From: Alloascoidea africana
Taxonomy: Eukaryota; Ascomycota; Alloascoideomycetes; Alloascoideales; Alloascoideaceae
DNA: 64,000 bases
Assembly: GCA_030581615.1 (NCBI GenBank)
Contig: JAKTTT010000014.1
Coordinates: 310,001-374,000 of the forward strand
Direction: 5' to 3'
Under the pieces are notes generated by a model. That model did not search any database. It was not told the DNA's origin and worked only from the letters and a program-made list of their open reading frames with translations. Below, piece after piece: positions 1-13,246 of the stretch. The translations under genes were made by a program, and so were the position numbers. Positions within the stretch are counted from its first letter, which is position 1; the number at the start of each line of letters is the position of its first letter.

Positions 1-3000
1 TTACAAATCAGAAAATTTCACGCGTACGAAACGTTTAAGCAGTTAACTTGAAGGCCGTTGTCAGCAATTTGGAGTAGCAGATCTTGCTGACCATCCCCAT
101 TATATCGGCGATCAATAGATGACAAAGATAACCTAGAAGGAAGTAAAGAGGGCGGGAAACTAGCCTAACCACTGGGAATGATCCAAGTTCTTCTCTCGTT
201 CCTCTTTGTAATGTTTGACGATTATGCTACTCCCTTTAATCCATTTGGGCTCTATATCATTCTTAGTTCTTGTCTTTGGTTTGATCAGTGTCTTCATTTA
301 TTGGACTTGTGATTTCCAAAGATTCCTAACTTGGTCATCTATCGATCTAAAACATGGATCATTGAGCTTGTTCGCGGTCTTCTCAATGTTGTCAGAAGGG
401 CCGCCTAGCGTAAGCTGAGGACTGTAGTTGTGACATGCTATACCACCGACAGGTTACGGACTTCAAAGGAACGTAGAAACGTGGGTAAGTCCAAGAACTA
501 CTGTTTTAATCTTCAAGAATCTCTACTATTTCTGTAAGCCCTGTCTCTCAAATGAGAAGTTGACTGGCACGAACCTTTTAGATATTTGTGTTTATGTCGT
601 CAATTCCCTTGAGCAGAAATGTTTACTCCCGCCCCGAGTGACTTTGGATCAGCACCAAAGACTTCGTAACGAGTAGCCCTGAAGATTTGGATCAGAGCAG
701 ACAAGGCTGACTATGTTGAAACTGAATCATCGGCATGGAATACTTCATTAGTTGATGACTTAGCATGTCACAGCTACAGTGGTCATCTTATAACTACAGC
801 CTAGCAAATACCCAAGCCTTTTTTATTCTATTTGAATAAAACCCACAGGGCTTGTTCTTATCTACTCAAATCATTCTTCATTTATTGTTTCTTTTCCAAT
901 CGTTATTATTAGAGATGTGGAAGCAATTCACAAACTCTTTGAAGTTTATTCGAACTCCAACTTTTTCAACTTTTTAGGTATGTTAGATTCTAGGACTTTG
1001 TGTTAAACATGTCCAGAAACAACTTTCTACACTTGTTTGTGGAAGATATTGTTGTTCTAAGCTGTTCATCAGAAAAAGGATTATAACATACTATTGAAAT
1101 GTATTGATTTTGTATTGTTCTATTTTATTTTCTTTTTTATGCTCACGTTTAGTGTCATTTACAGTCTAAAGAAATGGAAGTCATGGTAATATCACTCGTA
1201 TTTTGGAAGAGAAGTGAATGTGACAGATCTCATTTGCTCATGTTATTGCTTCATTTTTCAAGTTAATCATCATTGAATATCTCAGCATATGATATGAACG
1301 TGTGATACCTTCTATGAATGATGAGAAACCGGGAATAATCTGTCAGCATCAAAGGAAGAAATCTGTCATGTATGTAATTATCCGAAATGCTGCAAATGGA
1401 AGCGCCAATGCGACGTTGGTAACCACATAAAATAAGTGTGCGGACAAAAAACGGTCCTCATAATGATCAAACACAAGGCATTCACAACGGCTTTTCTTTT
1501 CCTTCCTAATGATCATTAATGTTTGAAAAAGCGTATCAGAAAGCTGAAGTAGAAATACTCGCACCTAAAAAGCATAGTTTATTAAACATTACAACTATTC
1601 TAATCGTCTCTTCATTTAGGCTCCAAAAAAATCTTTTTAATGTCTACAATCGAACCTATCAAATGGAAAGTCCTAGTGGTCCGATATTGGAAATTGAGAT
1701 CATACAGAACGAATATGCTTCTGAATCTTTTTGGTTTCTGCAAAATTAAATGAAGGAATTGAAATAGTTAGAATTCAATTGAAATTCGCAACATATCTTC
1801 AAAATAGATTTCCCGAGCTTATAAATTTCCTTGGGATCTTCGATCCAAATACATTTTCTTATTGGTTTTCATGGAAATCATGCCATAAATTAACAATTAT
1901 CATTGACATTATTAACAAGGGGCGTGTGCCAACTAATGATTTTTATACCTTATGAGATAATATAACGGGAAACGTCCTTGCATAACTGTAATCAAAAGAA
2001 CTTTCGATTTCAGATTCGAGAATTGGATTTTTCTTCAAAAGAAGATTAAAAGAACAACAAGCCAATTCAAAAAGGTTTATATAGAACCTTGTACGACATA
2101 GCTTATCCCTTTCTACTTAGATTTTAATACACGCGACCAAAAATCAGTTTGAAGCTCGACTTCGGGTACAATAGACGCCGCTGGTCACAGTGAGCAACTC
2201 TATTATTTCCAAATTATAAATGGCATCCTCTACATCTGAAATTTGATCAAGAAGTTAGAATTCTGACATTTTTCCCCTGTTAAGTAATCTTTTTTTTGCT
2301 GAGTAGGGTTTGCTCTACAACTTCACAAGACTTTGAAGAGCTATTTTAATTGATGTATCGAGAAAGAAAGAAGTTTTACAGAAAACCCCCGAATATGGAT
2401 GGAACGTCAGTCACATCCATGTCGATCAGATGGTGGGTGTGGTTAATGTTCTCAATCCAAAAATGACAAACCTTACAAGGAAACTGTGGAAAGAAGTTCT
2501 AAGGATAATCTATTTTTGTCTTAATTATCAGCAATGATTCATGCTCAATATAATGCCATTGAAAAAGGCATTAGAAAGCTGATACGGCCATTCACCGAAC
2601 TTTGCATCACTTTCTAGGCAAGTTAGAATTGAAGGAATTCTGAAGTTGATCCTTTTCTTTAAGTCCGATGCCAATGTGATTGAAAAGATCCGAATATCAT
2701 CCTAGCGGGTTAGGATCCTCAAGTTATTACCTTCGTATTCGGGAAAGACTGGCCCATTTAAAACACAGTTGGATGAGTGATGATCATTGTCCAGCAAATT
2801 ACGAGAAGAAAACCGATCTCGTTCTGTGTTGGTCTTGGGCGGTTTCGCTGGCAGGAAACTCAAGACGTTGTTGTGATTCTGTTTCGAAGACAACGAAAAG
2901 CAAACATATTTTAACACACCGGCTCCGAACTCAGGGCATTTACCTGTTTGGGAAAGGTTCTTTGTAGTGACGGTGATGAAGAGGCAAGGTTCACTTAAAA

Positions 3001-4726
3001 GAAATACTAAAATAATTTAAAGGAAGGGGCATTTATAGACATTGATAAATTTCAGTTTTTTTCGGCTACTGTTATGGATTTGAGCAAAATACAGAGAAGA
3101 CTCTTGAGAAAAGATTAGTTCATCATTGCTTGGTTCTTGTATCTGTGCATAATGAACCTGGTATAGCAATCACGTTTGAATTAAATAAGCCAATTCATGT
3201 TGATGTAAAGCAAGATTAACGCGAATATAAGGAACGAATTACTCGTATCAATGGACGTCAATTGATTTTGAATCTGCAAAGGAGTCTATAATTTTCACCA
3301 TCTCGTTTTTTTTTCAGAATCACGGGAGCATACATTTACCTGCTTGTGATGAGTTCTCTCCATGGACAAACAAACTATTAAATCTACTCAATTGAAAGAC
3401 TATACCCAACATTTGGGACTGTGGAAAGGAAGGTGGCAATGGGAAACTAAGGATCATGGGGGGGTATACCGCCACAAATCAGGGGTTAACATCTTGGCCC
3501 TCTTAGATTAACAATCGCATTCTTTGGATGGTCATCATTATCACTAGTTAAAACACACAAGCGGACTATTGAAGGATTAATGAGATTAGGAAGGGGCGTG
3601 GGAAACTAAATAATTACTCGTATCTCGGTAAAAGTATCAGCGGTAGCTTTTATCTTTGCAATCATCATACATTTTCAAATGTCCTTGTGAAGCACTGAAA
3701 CAGAGCAGTTCTGCTTCTTTGTTTTCACCTGCTCAAAACTCTTTGATTCTACTTGTTTACACTCAATCAGATGCCATTCTCTATCCCTTGACACGCCCCC
3801 ATGGATTTCCCCAATTTATAAATAATTTCAGAAAAGGATGCATCAAGCCCCAAAGGACCCGATAATAGGGAGGGTCGGCTCTTAATACAAGCACACCACA
3901 AACGAAAAGAGCCAACATTCGCCACGCTATGTGGTTGAAAAAGAAACGTGTCAACTATTCCAGGATAGTCATCAATCGCACGATCTTTGTTTTTTTGTTG
4001 AAGAAGCGAAAACTTGGCTATTGTTACGATACTGCCAGTAAAACTAAATAACAGCTATTGAATTTATTATTAATACGGATACCTACAGGAATGAGCTCTT
4101 GTTCTTGTGAACTTGTTTGAAACTCACCAGTTTCTTTTGAACAGTTTTTGTCTTTTTACGCCCCCACTACGATTCTTAATATAATGGAGAAATCAAGTTT
4201 AATTCAAATGAAACTATTAGTATAATGAAGGCTAGAAAAAAAAGAAAGTTAAAGCATAAAGTCAGAGTTCTAAGAATATGAAATGTATAAACCTCCCAAT
4301 AAACAGGGACTAAAAAGAAGGTAAACTAGAATGAATAACAAAAATAATACAACTGGTTAAGAGGACATCGTCCCTGCTTTATACAAATAAATAGACCATC
4401 GTAGTAATCTAACAGTGGTGGCAGTAATCAGATGAATGAAAGAAATCAATAATATAAACAGGAGTAGGTACACAAAGAATAGAAAATAGAGGTGAATATA
4501 TGTAGATGAATAGGAGTAGAGAGTATTAGGCGTAGTAATAGTAATAGTGGTAGTAGTCAAACAATAACAAGAACGAGGTTGTGAAAATGAATCTAAGGAA
4601 ATGGACAGTGTTGAAGTGAACGAGCGCAACTTCAAAAGCTCGTTCGCATTCGTACTGGTGCATATGTCGCAGCTTGATCCGAAAATGCTGGAAACATAAT
4701 TTTTTTTTTTCAAATTTCACGGCTTT
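1..4726. other. Gene-poor AT-rich region downstream of the OTU1-like gene
   Basis: No protein family, tRNA, rRNA or repeat element was recognised here. Open frames are short (under about 120 codons), overlap on opposite strands and show no motif. The part nearest 4,726 (about 4,350-4,726) is the 3' flank of the minus-strand OTU1-like gene; a 118-codon minus frame there is rich in Thr, Leu and Tyr and reads like translated 3' UTR. The stretch could hold long regulatory sequence or decayed genes, but I see no positive evidence for either. Confidence 0.5.
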
Positions 4727-5699
4727 TTAGTAGTCTTTGAACTGCGTGTGGCCCGTAAGCTTCATGTGTCTGGAGACTTCCGCATTTGTTCGAAACTTTT
4801 CACAGCACTGGTCGCAACCGGTTTTGTAGCCCGTCGTGTTGTAGTAGTACTCTGTGTTTCTCAAGTGCGTCACAAGCTCGTTTGTGGCAGTCATTGCTTT
4901 GCTACTGATGAGCTCTTGGCTGGCAAATATCATCTTTTCTGTGGAGCCATTGTTGACATTTTCAGAAGAACCGCCGCCTTCGGAGGACACATGTGCAACA
5001 GCATCGTAGTGAACTCCCGAGTAGATAACATTGCAAAACTTGTCCATATGGGGATTAAACTGGTCAATACGTCCAGTGGACACATCAAACGAGTTGATTG
5101 TGACGCCAAAATGCTTTGAAAGAATCGCAAGTTCAATTGCGCCTCCCCAGCTACTGCTCTTCAAAATCCACTTTATGTACTCTTCTCGCTCCTGGCCCAA
5201 TATCGCGTCCGAGTAGTTCTCCTTGTCTGCACGTATCGTATTTGCGACAATTGCTCTTAGCTGCCACTGAAGGTCCGGGTTTCCCAAAATGCAATAGCCA
5301 ACTGCCCGGAAAAGACACGAATTGTCTCCTTTCACGGTCCGCAGTCTGAGCTTGTCATTGGACCCGGCAATTGAAACGAAGGGGCTCTTGTCGTTTGAAG
5401 CAGAAGAGGGAGAGGCAACAAAAGAAGAAACGGCTCCAAGGGGTGGAGACACTGGTGGTGTCAAACACGAAGGCTTGTTTTTGGGAGTGAGAGGCAGAGA
5501 GAAAGAGCTGGCACTATGTTGAGGAGGAGATAGTGGTTGCTGGTGGTGGAAAGTTGGCAGAGAAGGGGTGGAAGCGTTATCTTTTCTCAAAATCTCTTCG
5601 TAGTAGTTTGCCTTTCGAGGACTAAATGGTGGAGTTGGAGGACGCTGGGCCTGAGCCTGAGCCTGAGCTTGAGCTTGAGCTTGAGCTTGAGCTTGAGCT

Positions 5700-5732
<33 letters not shown>

Positions 5733-6742
5733 AGCTGCTGCTGTTTCTTCTGCAAGTGCAGTTGGAATTGCGACTGCGAATGAGGATACTGCTGCTGATA
5801 AACAAACGACTTGGGCCTTGGCGAAGAGGTGGGGGTCGAGTTCTGAGATTTCGACTGGAAAAGCATCGAGTGCGGTCTTGGGCTGCTCGTGGAGGACGTG
5901 GAAGCGCTGCTGGAGCTGGCGGATCTCATCATGGGCTTGGGCGTGGGGCTGAGAGTGACGCTTGTGCGCGGCAGGGCCTTTGGCTTGGGAGACATCTGCA
6001 ATTGGAACTGGGACCTGTTGCTGTTGCTCATGGCGAGCATGCTCGCGAGGCTGTTGGTATTATTGTTAATCGCATTAATACTGCTGGCTCTAGAGACCGG
6101 GCTGGAGGTGTTGCTGGAGATAGGGGTAACGTCACCAGAGGCGGTTTTGAAGGCAACGGGTCTCGTGGAAGTGACACGGACGCTGACCGGAGTCGACCTG
6201 GCGCTCTTGCTGATGAAGGTCGCCATCGGTCTCGTCGGAGTGCTGGGCGGACACTGCTGTTGCTGCTGCTGCTGCTGCTGTTGCTGGTTGAGAGACACCA
6301 GGTTTGGACAGGATGCGGCAAGAGCAGCTCCTATCTTGGGAAAAGCAGCATTCGTGGTGTAGAAAGCGTAGGGTCCATTTCCATAGGGGCTGACGGGGCG
6401 GGAAAAGCCAGTCGGGCTCGAAACACGTAGCTTGGGCGTGGGACTGGTGACAGAAATGCCACTGTTGGCCACGGAGCCAGAGACGCCCAGCGGAGTCGAA
6501 GGTTTTTGTCCCAGCACTAGAGTATCACCGTCCTGAATGCCCAGGACAGAAAGGGGTGTGTTTTTGTTGGACAGCACTATCGGCCGTGGAGGGAAGCCAG
6601 CCCTTATTTCGAAATGCTTCGAGGCAAAATCCGGGCGTTGGCGAAAGATTTCGCGAAGCAGGTCCTCCAGAAGGGAGTCACCTGGAAGAACTACAAAGGA
6701 AATCTGGGTGGCTATTCTTACTTTTAACTTCATCAGCTTCAT
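4727..6742 (-). CDS. OTU1: OTU1/YOD1-type ubiquitin thioesterase with an expanded low-complexity linker
   Basis: Cysteine deubiquitinase that in yeast works with Cdc48/p97 to trim ubiquitin chains. The product is 671 aa. Residues 1-85 are the UBX-like domain that binds Cdc48 (FEIRAGFPPRPI followed by an IQDGDTLVL turn). Residues about 464-600 are the OTU domain: GDNSCLFRAVGY carries the catalytic Cys (about 476) and SGVHYDAV the catalytic His (about 578). The C-terminus holds the usual C2H2 finger (CDQC, then RHMKLTGH, about 643-665). Between UBX-like and OTU domains lies some 370 residues of Ser/Pro/Thr/Gln-rich sequence with a Gln run and a long (Ala-Gln)n run; family members are usually near 300 aa in total. 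I chose the ATG at 6,742 because the upstream in-frame Met (6,844) lies beyond a TATA-like site near 6,831-6,838 and adds no conserved sequence. No intron was found. Confidence 0.93.
5643..5737. repeat. Hexanucleotide repeat (GAGCCT/GAGCTT) coding for (Ala-Gln)n
   Basis: About 15 tandem copies of GAGCCT or GAGCTT on the plus strand encode an alternating Ala-Gln tract in the OTU1-like linker on the minus strand. Copies with C and T at one position are grouped in blocks, as expected from repeat-unit expansion. Confidence 0.9.
6253..6288. repeat. CTG/TTG trinucleotide repeat coding for polyglutamine
   Basis: A run of about 11 CTG or TTG triplets on the plus strand gives CAG/CAA codons, hence a Gln run, in the linker of the minus-strand OTU1-like gene. 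Confidence 0.9.
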
Positions 6743-6828
6743 TTCTGGCAGTCCGTATAAAAGAGTGGTGGAGGTATGTGTAGAAATAGAAAGCAGATGC
6801 GTTTGTTGACATGAAAGCAGAGACCAAG

Positions 6829-6841
6829 AGTATATAAGTAT
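6829..6841 (-). promoter_or_regulatory. Probable TATA element of the OTU1-like gene
   Basis: The plus strand reads GAGTATATAAGTATC here, so a TATA-like core is present on both strands. It lies about 90 bp upstream of the ATG at 6,742, a normal fungal distance. It argues against the in-frame Met at 6,844 being the start. Confidence 0.45.
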
Positions 6842-6842
6842 C

Positions 6843-9800
6843 AAAAAGAAAGAAAGAAAAGAAAAAGCAGAAGAAGAAGAAACAGCTGAAAATTTATAAA
6901 ACCAGACCTAAAGAAAAAAAAAACGACCGGGGCGCTGCGGACAATTTTCGTGTGACCGTGTCCAGCAGAATTAAAATTGCAGTATTAAATACTGTGTTTC
7001 GGTCCCCTTGGATTTCCGATCTCACAAACCAAAAGTGCCAGGAACATGTCCAGCACATGCGCTTTTCGTGTCCGTCTTCATTTTAATTCGTGTCCGTGGA
7101 AAAAAACAAAAGCAACAGAGAAATTCAAACGTCTCTGTTCTCGGCAGACTACTACTAGCACAACTGCACCTTCGGAATCTCCGAACACAATCCAGATACA
7201 AGCAGCCTGTTTCAACTAAAGCAAATCTCATTTGGGACTTTGCCAGATGTTCGTGAAATAATAATTATTGTGGTTGACAAAGAAAAACGTTTGCTTGTTT
7301 GCACGCGTTTTGGAGAGAAGCCGCTTATCCATTCTTTCAGTCTTTTTTCCACTTTCTATTGGAGAGCCATGGAAGAGAAGAAAATGGATCATCATTCACG
7401 GTCTCCACGTTCAGCCAAGTATCTTCGTCCAGCCTCTTGCGGCGTGACTTTCATTCTCTTCGTTCTCATTCAGATTCCATAGCCGCCAGCACAAACCGGT
7501 CTAGATTTCCAAATTCCTTCTTTCCTGATCAACCCAAAACCCCAAATCATCTCCAACTTTGTACTCTTACTTCTTCAGCCTTACTGATGCTTGAAAACAG
7601 GCAAAGTGAGTTAAATTTTACGTCATGCATCAGTGGTTTTGCCACTACATTGTTACTAAAAATTCATAGCTAGTTAGCTGGAAAGAGAGAATTCTTGCGG
7701 CAGAATCCGGGGAAGCCGCCTAAAGCTGACTGATGATCCTGTTAAAAAAACATAAAGTACCCCCTTCCACTGTCTAGCAGTCAGCTTTGACCAAATTTAA
7801 CTAATCTAAATGTATGATCGGCTCCAATGGCCCAAGTAGAAAGGAAAAAAAAAAAATGTAAAAGAAGTATCGCCAGAGCTGCGTGGAAAAGCTTCGATTA
7901 AAAGACTAACAAGGTCTAAAACTAAAACTATCCGAGACTTGTCTCATTTTCTGGAAGGATGAAGATCCTATGCTCAAATGACCCTGGCTGCTCCAGATTC
8001 GGATGATTCTAACCCCTTTCTTCTGGCGATAGGCAAAGGGCATTGGCTTGTACAGGAAATGACATCAAAAACTAGAAACACCGTCATGATGATCATCGTT
8101 TTTTCCCACTGCCTTATTCTAAACACATTTATCAAAGCAACAGTCATTAAAAGATCCTCTGGTTTTGCCTGTTTTAAGTCCTACGGATCACCATCTTCCT
8201 CATAGAGGGAGTACCAAACAACTAGTTTGAAGTTTGGAATAAAAGAGGTACGCCAAGTTTTCGATTTCATCTCATATCTCCCCTATTCCAGATTCTATAA
8301 CCTGCCTGTTTTAGAAACTGCGACTAGCTCTTCTCTTTGATATTAGCACTATTATGTAGTTACCAGCGCTAAAGAATAACCAATTCCACAGCTGGTGGCT
8401 ACACCATGATAGAACTGCTTCTACCCTTTACAAACCAGATGGATGCTATGGCCATTTCACATGGCTTCTCTTCTCGAAGGTTTTAGCAGCACATACAGTT
8501 CCAATTTCGCATTCACCAACAGCTAGTGCATCGACCACATCAAGAAATCTGACTTGTTCCATCTTGTATTTTGTGGTTACACTAGATAATTTCACAACCT
8601 TTCCTTTGTTTATCAACAAACCCCACCACCAAACAATACTCTTCCTGTCAGCATAAATTTAAAAGCAGAACCGCAAATATTGGGGCAAAAAACATTACCT
8701 TTATTATATGATGATTTCACACCTTGCTGACCCAAACTCGTGAAGAACCAAAGAATGCCAGCCGCAAGAGACTTAAAGAATGATGCATCGCTTTACATGG
8801 ATTACGAGTAGATACGATTGAGGGTTATCAGAGTTATGATAATTGATAGAGCGGGGGAAATGATGCTCCGGCGAACGGGAACCAGGAGTGTCAGAACTTT
8901 TGGTTGGAATGGGCAGAATTTAAACCACCCCGAATTTTTCAGGAGAAGTTTGCGGGAACAGCTTTTTTTATAGCAGGGATAGAACTTTTCGGTCCATTGT
9001 GTGTTTGCATGTTCATAACTATGGGGTACCTGTCACCAGTAAGTAGCTTGAAGTTTTCCTTGAAAAGTTATGAACATCAAAAAAGAGAAAAACTTTTGAT
9101 GCTACATGATTTTACGTACTTGTTCTTGACTCCTTGTTGCTCTCCAACATAGCACTTCCTCGGCGTAGATTACACAAAATCAAGTAATGTTGATGTGAAA
9201 GGCATAATCAGAAAAAAATGAAATGTGAATATTGGCCCTGAAGGCATGAAAATGTACAGAAACCTTATATTTATCAAAACATGAATGTGCTTTTGGTGCA
9301 GGAGGTGGGTGAATCATGTAATAATACACGAAGATGTATCGAATCTACATTTCGTGGGAAAACGAACGCTTCATGTGCTTTCAACTGTTCAAAAAAAAAA
9401 AAAGTGTCAAACGCTTTGTTGTTGGCCGTTTCTAATTAAAGCCCACAAGAGAAGAATATGGTGAAGCATTCCTCATTGAATCAACCACAATTTTAGAAAT
9501 GTTGGAGATTTCCCCTATTACCCGGATTTTTCAATTGACTGCTGCCATTTCGGAAGAACTATTCAGATGGTATTTACTACTATAAGCGGTAGTTTCATTG
9601 TGTTTAGGTTTATGACAAGCAACTTAAAAGCATAATCAAGATGGGGATAAACAATTCCTGATTTTTTTTTCGTTTTCAATATCATCTCAGAAACACTATC
9701 ACCAACAAGGTCTGAGAACTATTCGCCTTCATCAATACTTTGATAATATCAAAACTATAATGATTACAGGTAAAAATAGCACTTTGTATGTTAAAGAATG

Positions 9801-11998
9801 GCTCCCTCTCCAGTAAGGCGACAGCACTATAAAGAGTATGCACCTGTTGAAAAAGAAGCAAATCCATTTGCCCGTCTCATATTCTCTCTTTCCCACTAAA
9901 CTCCATATCATTCGCAGTTCATACCAACATGTTTTTTTTTTTTCCTGAGATGAAAGTCTGAAAATAGAAGAACCTGAGTGGTCAATTTTTCCATTCTGCT
10001 GTACGTGATATGAAAAGCCTTCGGTCGTTTACATGTTCGTACATGATCATGCAAAAATACATATTAGGCTGTGAATTATTCGCCGCCTGGCAAATAGTTT
10101 ACTCGAAAAGAACGTTTATTGAACAATTTCGGAAAGTCCGAGACAATTTGTGTACAGCCCAACTCGATGACTTGTGCCGGGTTAAAAAACCCCGAATTCT
10201 TCTCACCCATTATAGCAATTCGGAACCGATGAAACAAAAATTCTTTTCGGGATTATGAGAGAATTACGTAGTCGCTTACTATGACACGCTGATCAACTTT
10301 GATTCTGTCAATGCTGTTTGTGAAAACTACAGCTCTTATCAGCGTCAAGCAAGAATCCGGGGTACTAGTAATGCACCCGCACATTCTGGGATTTGCACTA
10401 CATGCAGGCTTTTCTTTTTTTTTGCTCCTTCCAGCCACGCCTCGGCTGTTTGTGGCATCTAGAGGAAAACAGCAAGGAACAGCAGGCTTTTCTCATCCAA
10501 ATTGAAAAGTGATAGAGATTGTGTCTTTTTGCGTTAGGTAGGTCTGGTGTTTGTGAAGGAGTAACCCCTTTCAGTCCTTTCAAAACTCCTGAGATCCTCC
10601 TGCCTTGAAATCGATGTGTCTACATGCGGAATAGGTTATCCTTTTGCTCAAGTTTTGATCACAACACCGTATTTCCATTCACCATCATACAAATATGCTC
10701 GAGCAATCTCAGTAACCATCTTCTTCAGATGTTAAGGGCAAAGGAACGAGGACTATAATATATCTTGCTGTGATAACTGAAAAACACAAAATTTTTACTG
10801 CTCAACCAACTTTGTTTTTTGGTCTTTGTTCCTCGAGTTCCAAACACGCCAAGTAGAAAACAGTCCCAAACAATACTCCATATCCCGCTTCTAGCAGTGG
10901 AATCTTCCAGCTGATATTGGTGGACTAGAGAGTTTAGTTTTGGTATGGTAGAAAGCCAAGTACTAAACCGAGCATTCTTTGTTAATGAAGATGCGTTGGA
11001 GAAAACAATAAAAAACCAAAGGAAATGCTGTTTAGGACTGTTTTTTATCTGCTCACCTAAAAATTTCCCAGGTGAATGCTCTTCTGCACGCTAACCCAGT
11101 ATTAAAATAGTGGGCATCTTTACCAATCGCAGAAATGAAACACTTTATACAGACCCACATTATCTTCATACAAGAACTGGTTGAACGCAGCAAACAAACA
11201 GTGGAAAGAAAGAAAGCTGAGCCGCGCCTAATAGAAGGTTTCTGTGCAGTCTTTTATTTTGAAATAATTTTCAGATTTGCGTATGTCAACTTCCTTGCTG
11301 TTTGAGATAGGCAACCAAAGTCCGGAAATCAGTTTTCTACCAATATATTTTACTTACAAAATGCAAAGGAGAGTGAATCATAGAGATGGAAAAAGCTAAC
11401 CATTATATTCAGGATCTTTGAATTCAATGTGACAAGTTTTCCAAATTAACCAAGAACTACATTTGTGAGAAAAGATTCAAACTCGCACATATTTTTGTTG
11501 CCCTTTTTTCATGATATTGGACAGCTGTTTTTTACCAATAAAAGTTCTATAGAGTTCAATAGTTTTGTTAAAGAATTCAATCAGAGTGTTTTCGTAGCAA
11601 AATGGGCAATCTATTAGAGCCTACCCCCAAATTTTCCATTGTGTGTGTGTTTGTGTTTCTTCTGTTCAGCGCTTAATTATTAGCAATCACCAGCATTTTG
11701 ACACAAAATCATGTTTTAGAAATAAACTTTTGGGCATGTAAAAAGCAGCCTTAAAAAATGGCATTGTGTAATAAAAACAACTTGGACCTCAGCTATGGTT
11801 TTGTGTATAACAACCGCTACTTCGGCCTCCATTCCTCTGTAAAAAACTTTTGTTTGGTTTGCATATAGACCAACTCCAACATAGCGCTTGTCAAGAATCC
11901 TGAATTGTTACAAGCCCCCCTAATTTGCTTTTGATTTCTTTAAACGTGCTGCAAACCATCTATAATTTCTCCAATATCGGGTTCCAAGCATTCAGGCA
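6843..11998. other. 5.2 kb gene-poor region between OTU1 and kinase 1
   Basis: Apart from the OTU1 promoter at its left end, nothing could be assigned. Short overlapping frames are present (for example 7,299-7,673 plus and 10,010-10,258 plus) but they lack family motifs and are not clearly coding. There are several A/T homopolymer runs of 9-13 bases. The right end must hold the promoter of kinase 1. Confidence 0.5.
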
Positions 11999-13246
11999 AT
12001 GTCAGAAACAACTGTCAAAGTTCCAGCAAGAAAGAGTGCAAATGGTGCATTGGTTGACAAATCTCCAACCACGGACTCGGACACTTTAAAAGAGGAAGTT
12101 CATGAGCTACTCCACCCCAATCAGCCTAGCGCTGATCTCAAAGCCAAGTCATGCCCGGGCGCCACTGCAAGTGAACCAGAAAAAGCCAAAAATATTGAAC
12201 TTTCGAACTACCAGATTGGCAAGATGCTTGGTTCCGGCTCTTATGGGGATGTGTATGTTGTTGCTGAAAGGGATACAGGAAAGGAATATGCTCTAAAGAT
12301 ATTGGCTAAGAATGAGTTAATTAAAAAGGTTGCACGACACAATGCAGCCATGGCTGAAAGAAATGCTTTGGTGAATATCAGAACTTCCAACATATCCTAC
12401 TGCACTCGCTTAAAAGGATCATTTCAAACAAAAGGAAATCTCTTCCTTGTCATGGATTACAAGAGAGGAGGGAATCTTGGCGAAAAACTCAAAGATCCTT
12501 ATGTGAGATTTCCAGAGCCGCTCATAAAACTGTATTTGAGTGAGTTAACTCTTGGGATTACAGAACTTCATGTGCTTGGTATCATTCATAAGGACATTAA
12601 ACCTGATAACATTTTGCTCGATGAGAATGGCCACCTCACCATTTCGGATTTTGGTCTTGCGGAGGAGGGCTTGAGTTGTATAAATTCAGTTGCAAAGTAT
12701 CCAGGCGGAACCCGCTCATACCAAGCTCCAGAGCAGTTTACAAGCAAAGGGAATAAACCAAGATTTACAAAACTAGTCGATTGGTGGGCTTTAGGTGTAA
12801 TTGCTTTCCAGCTAGCATTTCGGTTTTCGCCATTTGGAGAATCTGCTAAGAAAAATGGAACAACACACCACAAGGCTGCACAAAAAGACGAGAAATATGA
12901 TCCATTTGACGATCCTCGAGTTCACAAAAAGATTCGTTCGTATTCCGAAGAATTCATAGACTTTATTAAAGGTTTGTTGCAAAGAGATCCTGAAAAACGG
13001 CTAGGTAGACATAAGGACGGTACTGAAGTCCTTTTTCATCATTTTTTTAAAGGAGTTAAATGGGATGAAGTTTATCATAAGAGCTGGGCTAATTCGCAAG
13101 AGATACAAAAGCTTATCAACGATTCAATAAAACTGAAAAGTGAAGAACCCGATTACTTTTCTCCCTACATATTAACAGAGTGGTTCAGCGACCCAGTTCC
13201 ATGTGGAAACCTTTTTGATGGGTTTGACAGTTATTTCGAGGATTGA
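11999..13246 (+). CDS. AGC-like protein kinase 1 (divergent paralog family)
   Basis: Predicted Ser/Thr protein kinase of 415 aa. About 70 polar N-terminal residues precede the kinase domain. Landmarks: glycine loop GSGSYG (78-83), ATP lysine in YALKIL (Lys100), helix-C Glu120, catalytic loop IIHKDIKPDN (196-205), DFG (217-219), SYQAPE (240-245), DWWALG (261-266). The block RLGRHKDG...HHFFKGVKWDEV and an aromatic tail LFDGFDSYF resemble the C-terminal extension and hydrophobic motif of AGC kinases. The catalytic HRD is HKD, so the usual Arg that reads activation-loop phosphorylation is Lys; the Asp is kept, so activity is likely. Kinases 2 and 3 in this window are relatives. It faces APE4 tail to tail. 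Which AGC subfamily it came from, and its substrate, cannot be told. The ATG at 11,999 is the first in frame with good context. Confidence 0.9.
   Translation: MSETTVKVPARKSANGALVDKSPTTDSDTLKEEVHELLHPNQPSADLKAKSCPGATASEPEKAKNIELSNYQIGKMLGSGSYGDVYVVAERDTGKEYALKILAKNELIKKVARHNAAMAERNALVNIRTSNISYCTRLKGSFQTKGNLFLVMDYKRGGNLGEKLKDPYVRFPEPLIKLYLSELTLGITELHVLGIIHKDIKPDNILLDENGHLTISDFGLAEEGLSCINSVAKYPGGTRSYQAPEQFTSKGNKPRFTKLVDWWALGVIAFQLAFRFSPFGESAKKNGTTHHKAAQKDEKYDPFDDPRVHKKIRSYSEEFIDFIKGLLQRDPEKRLGRHKDGTEVLFHHFFKGVKWDEVYHKSWANSQEIQKLINDSIKLKSEEPDYFSPYILTEWFSDPVPCGNLFDGFDSYFED

Noticed and set aside
4357-4713. A 118-codon minus frame after the OTU1-like stop
   Set aside because: Low-complexity Thr, Leu and Tyr content, no domain, and separated by a poly-T run; best read as 3' UTR.
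5537-6430. A 297-codon plus-strand frame opposite the OTU1-like gene
   Set aside because: It is made of Leu-Ser and Leu-rich runs that are the complement of the (Ala-Gln) and Gln repeats. The minus frame carries the conserved domains.
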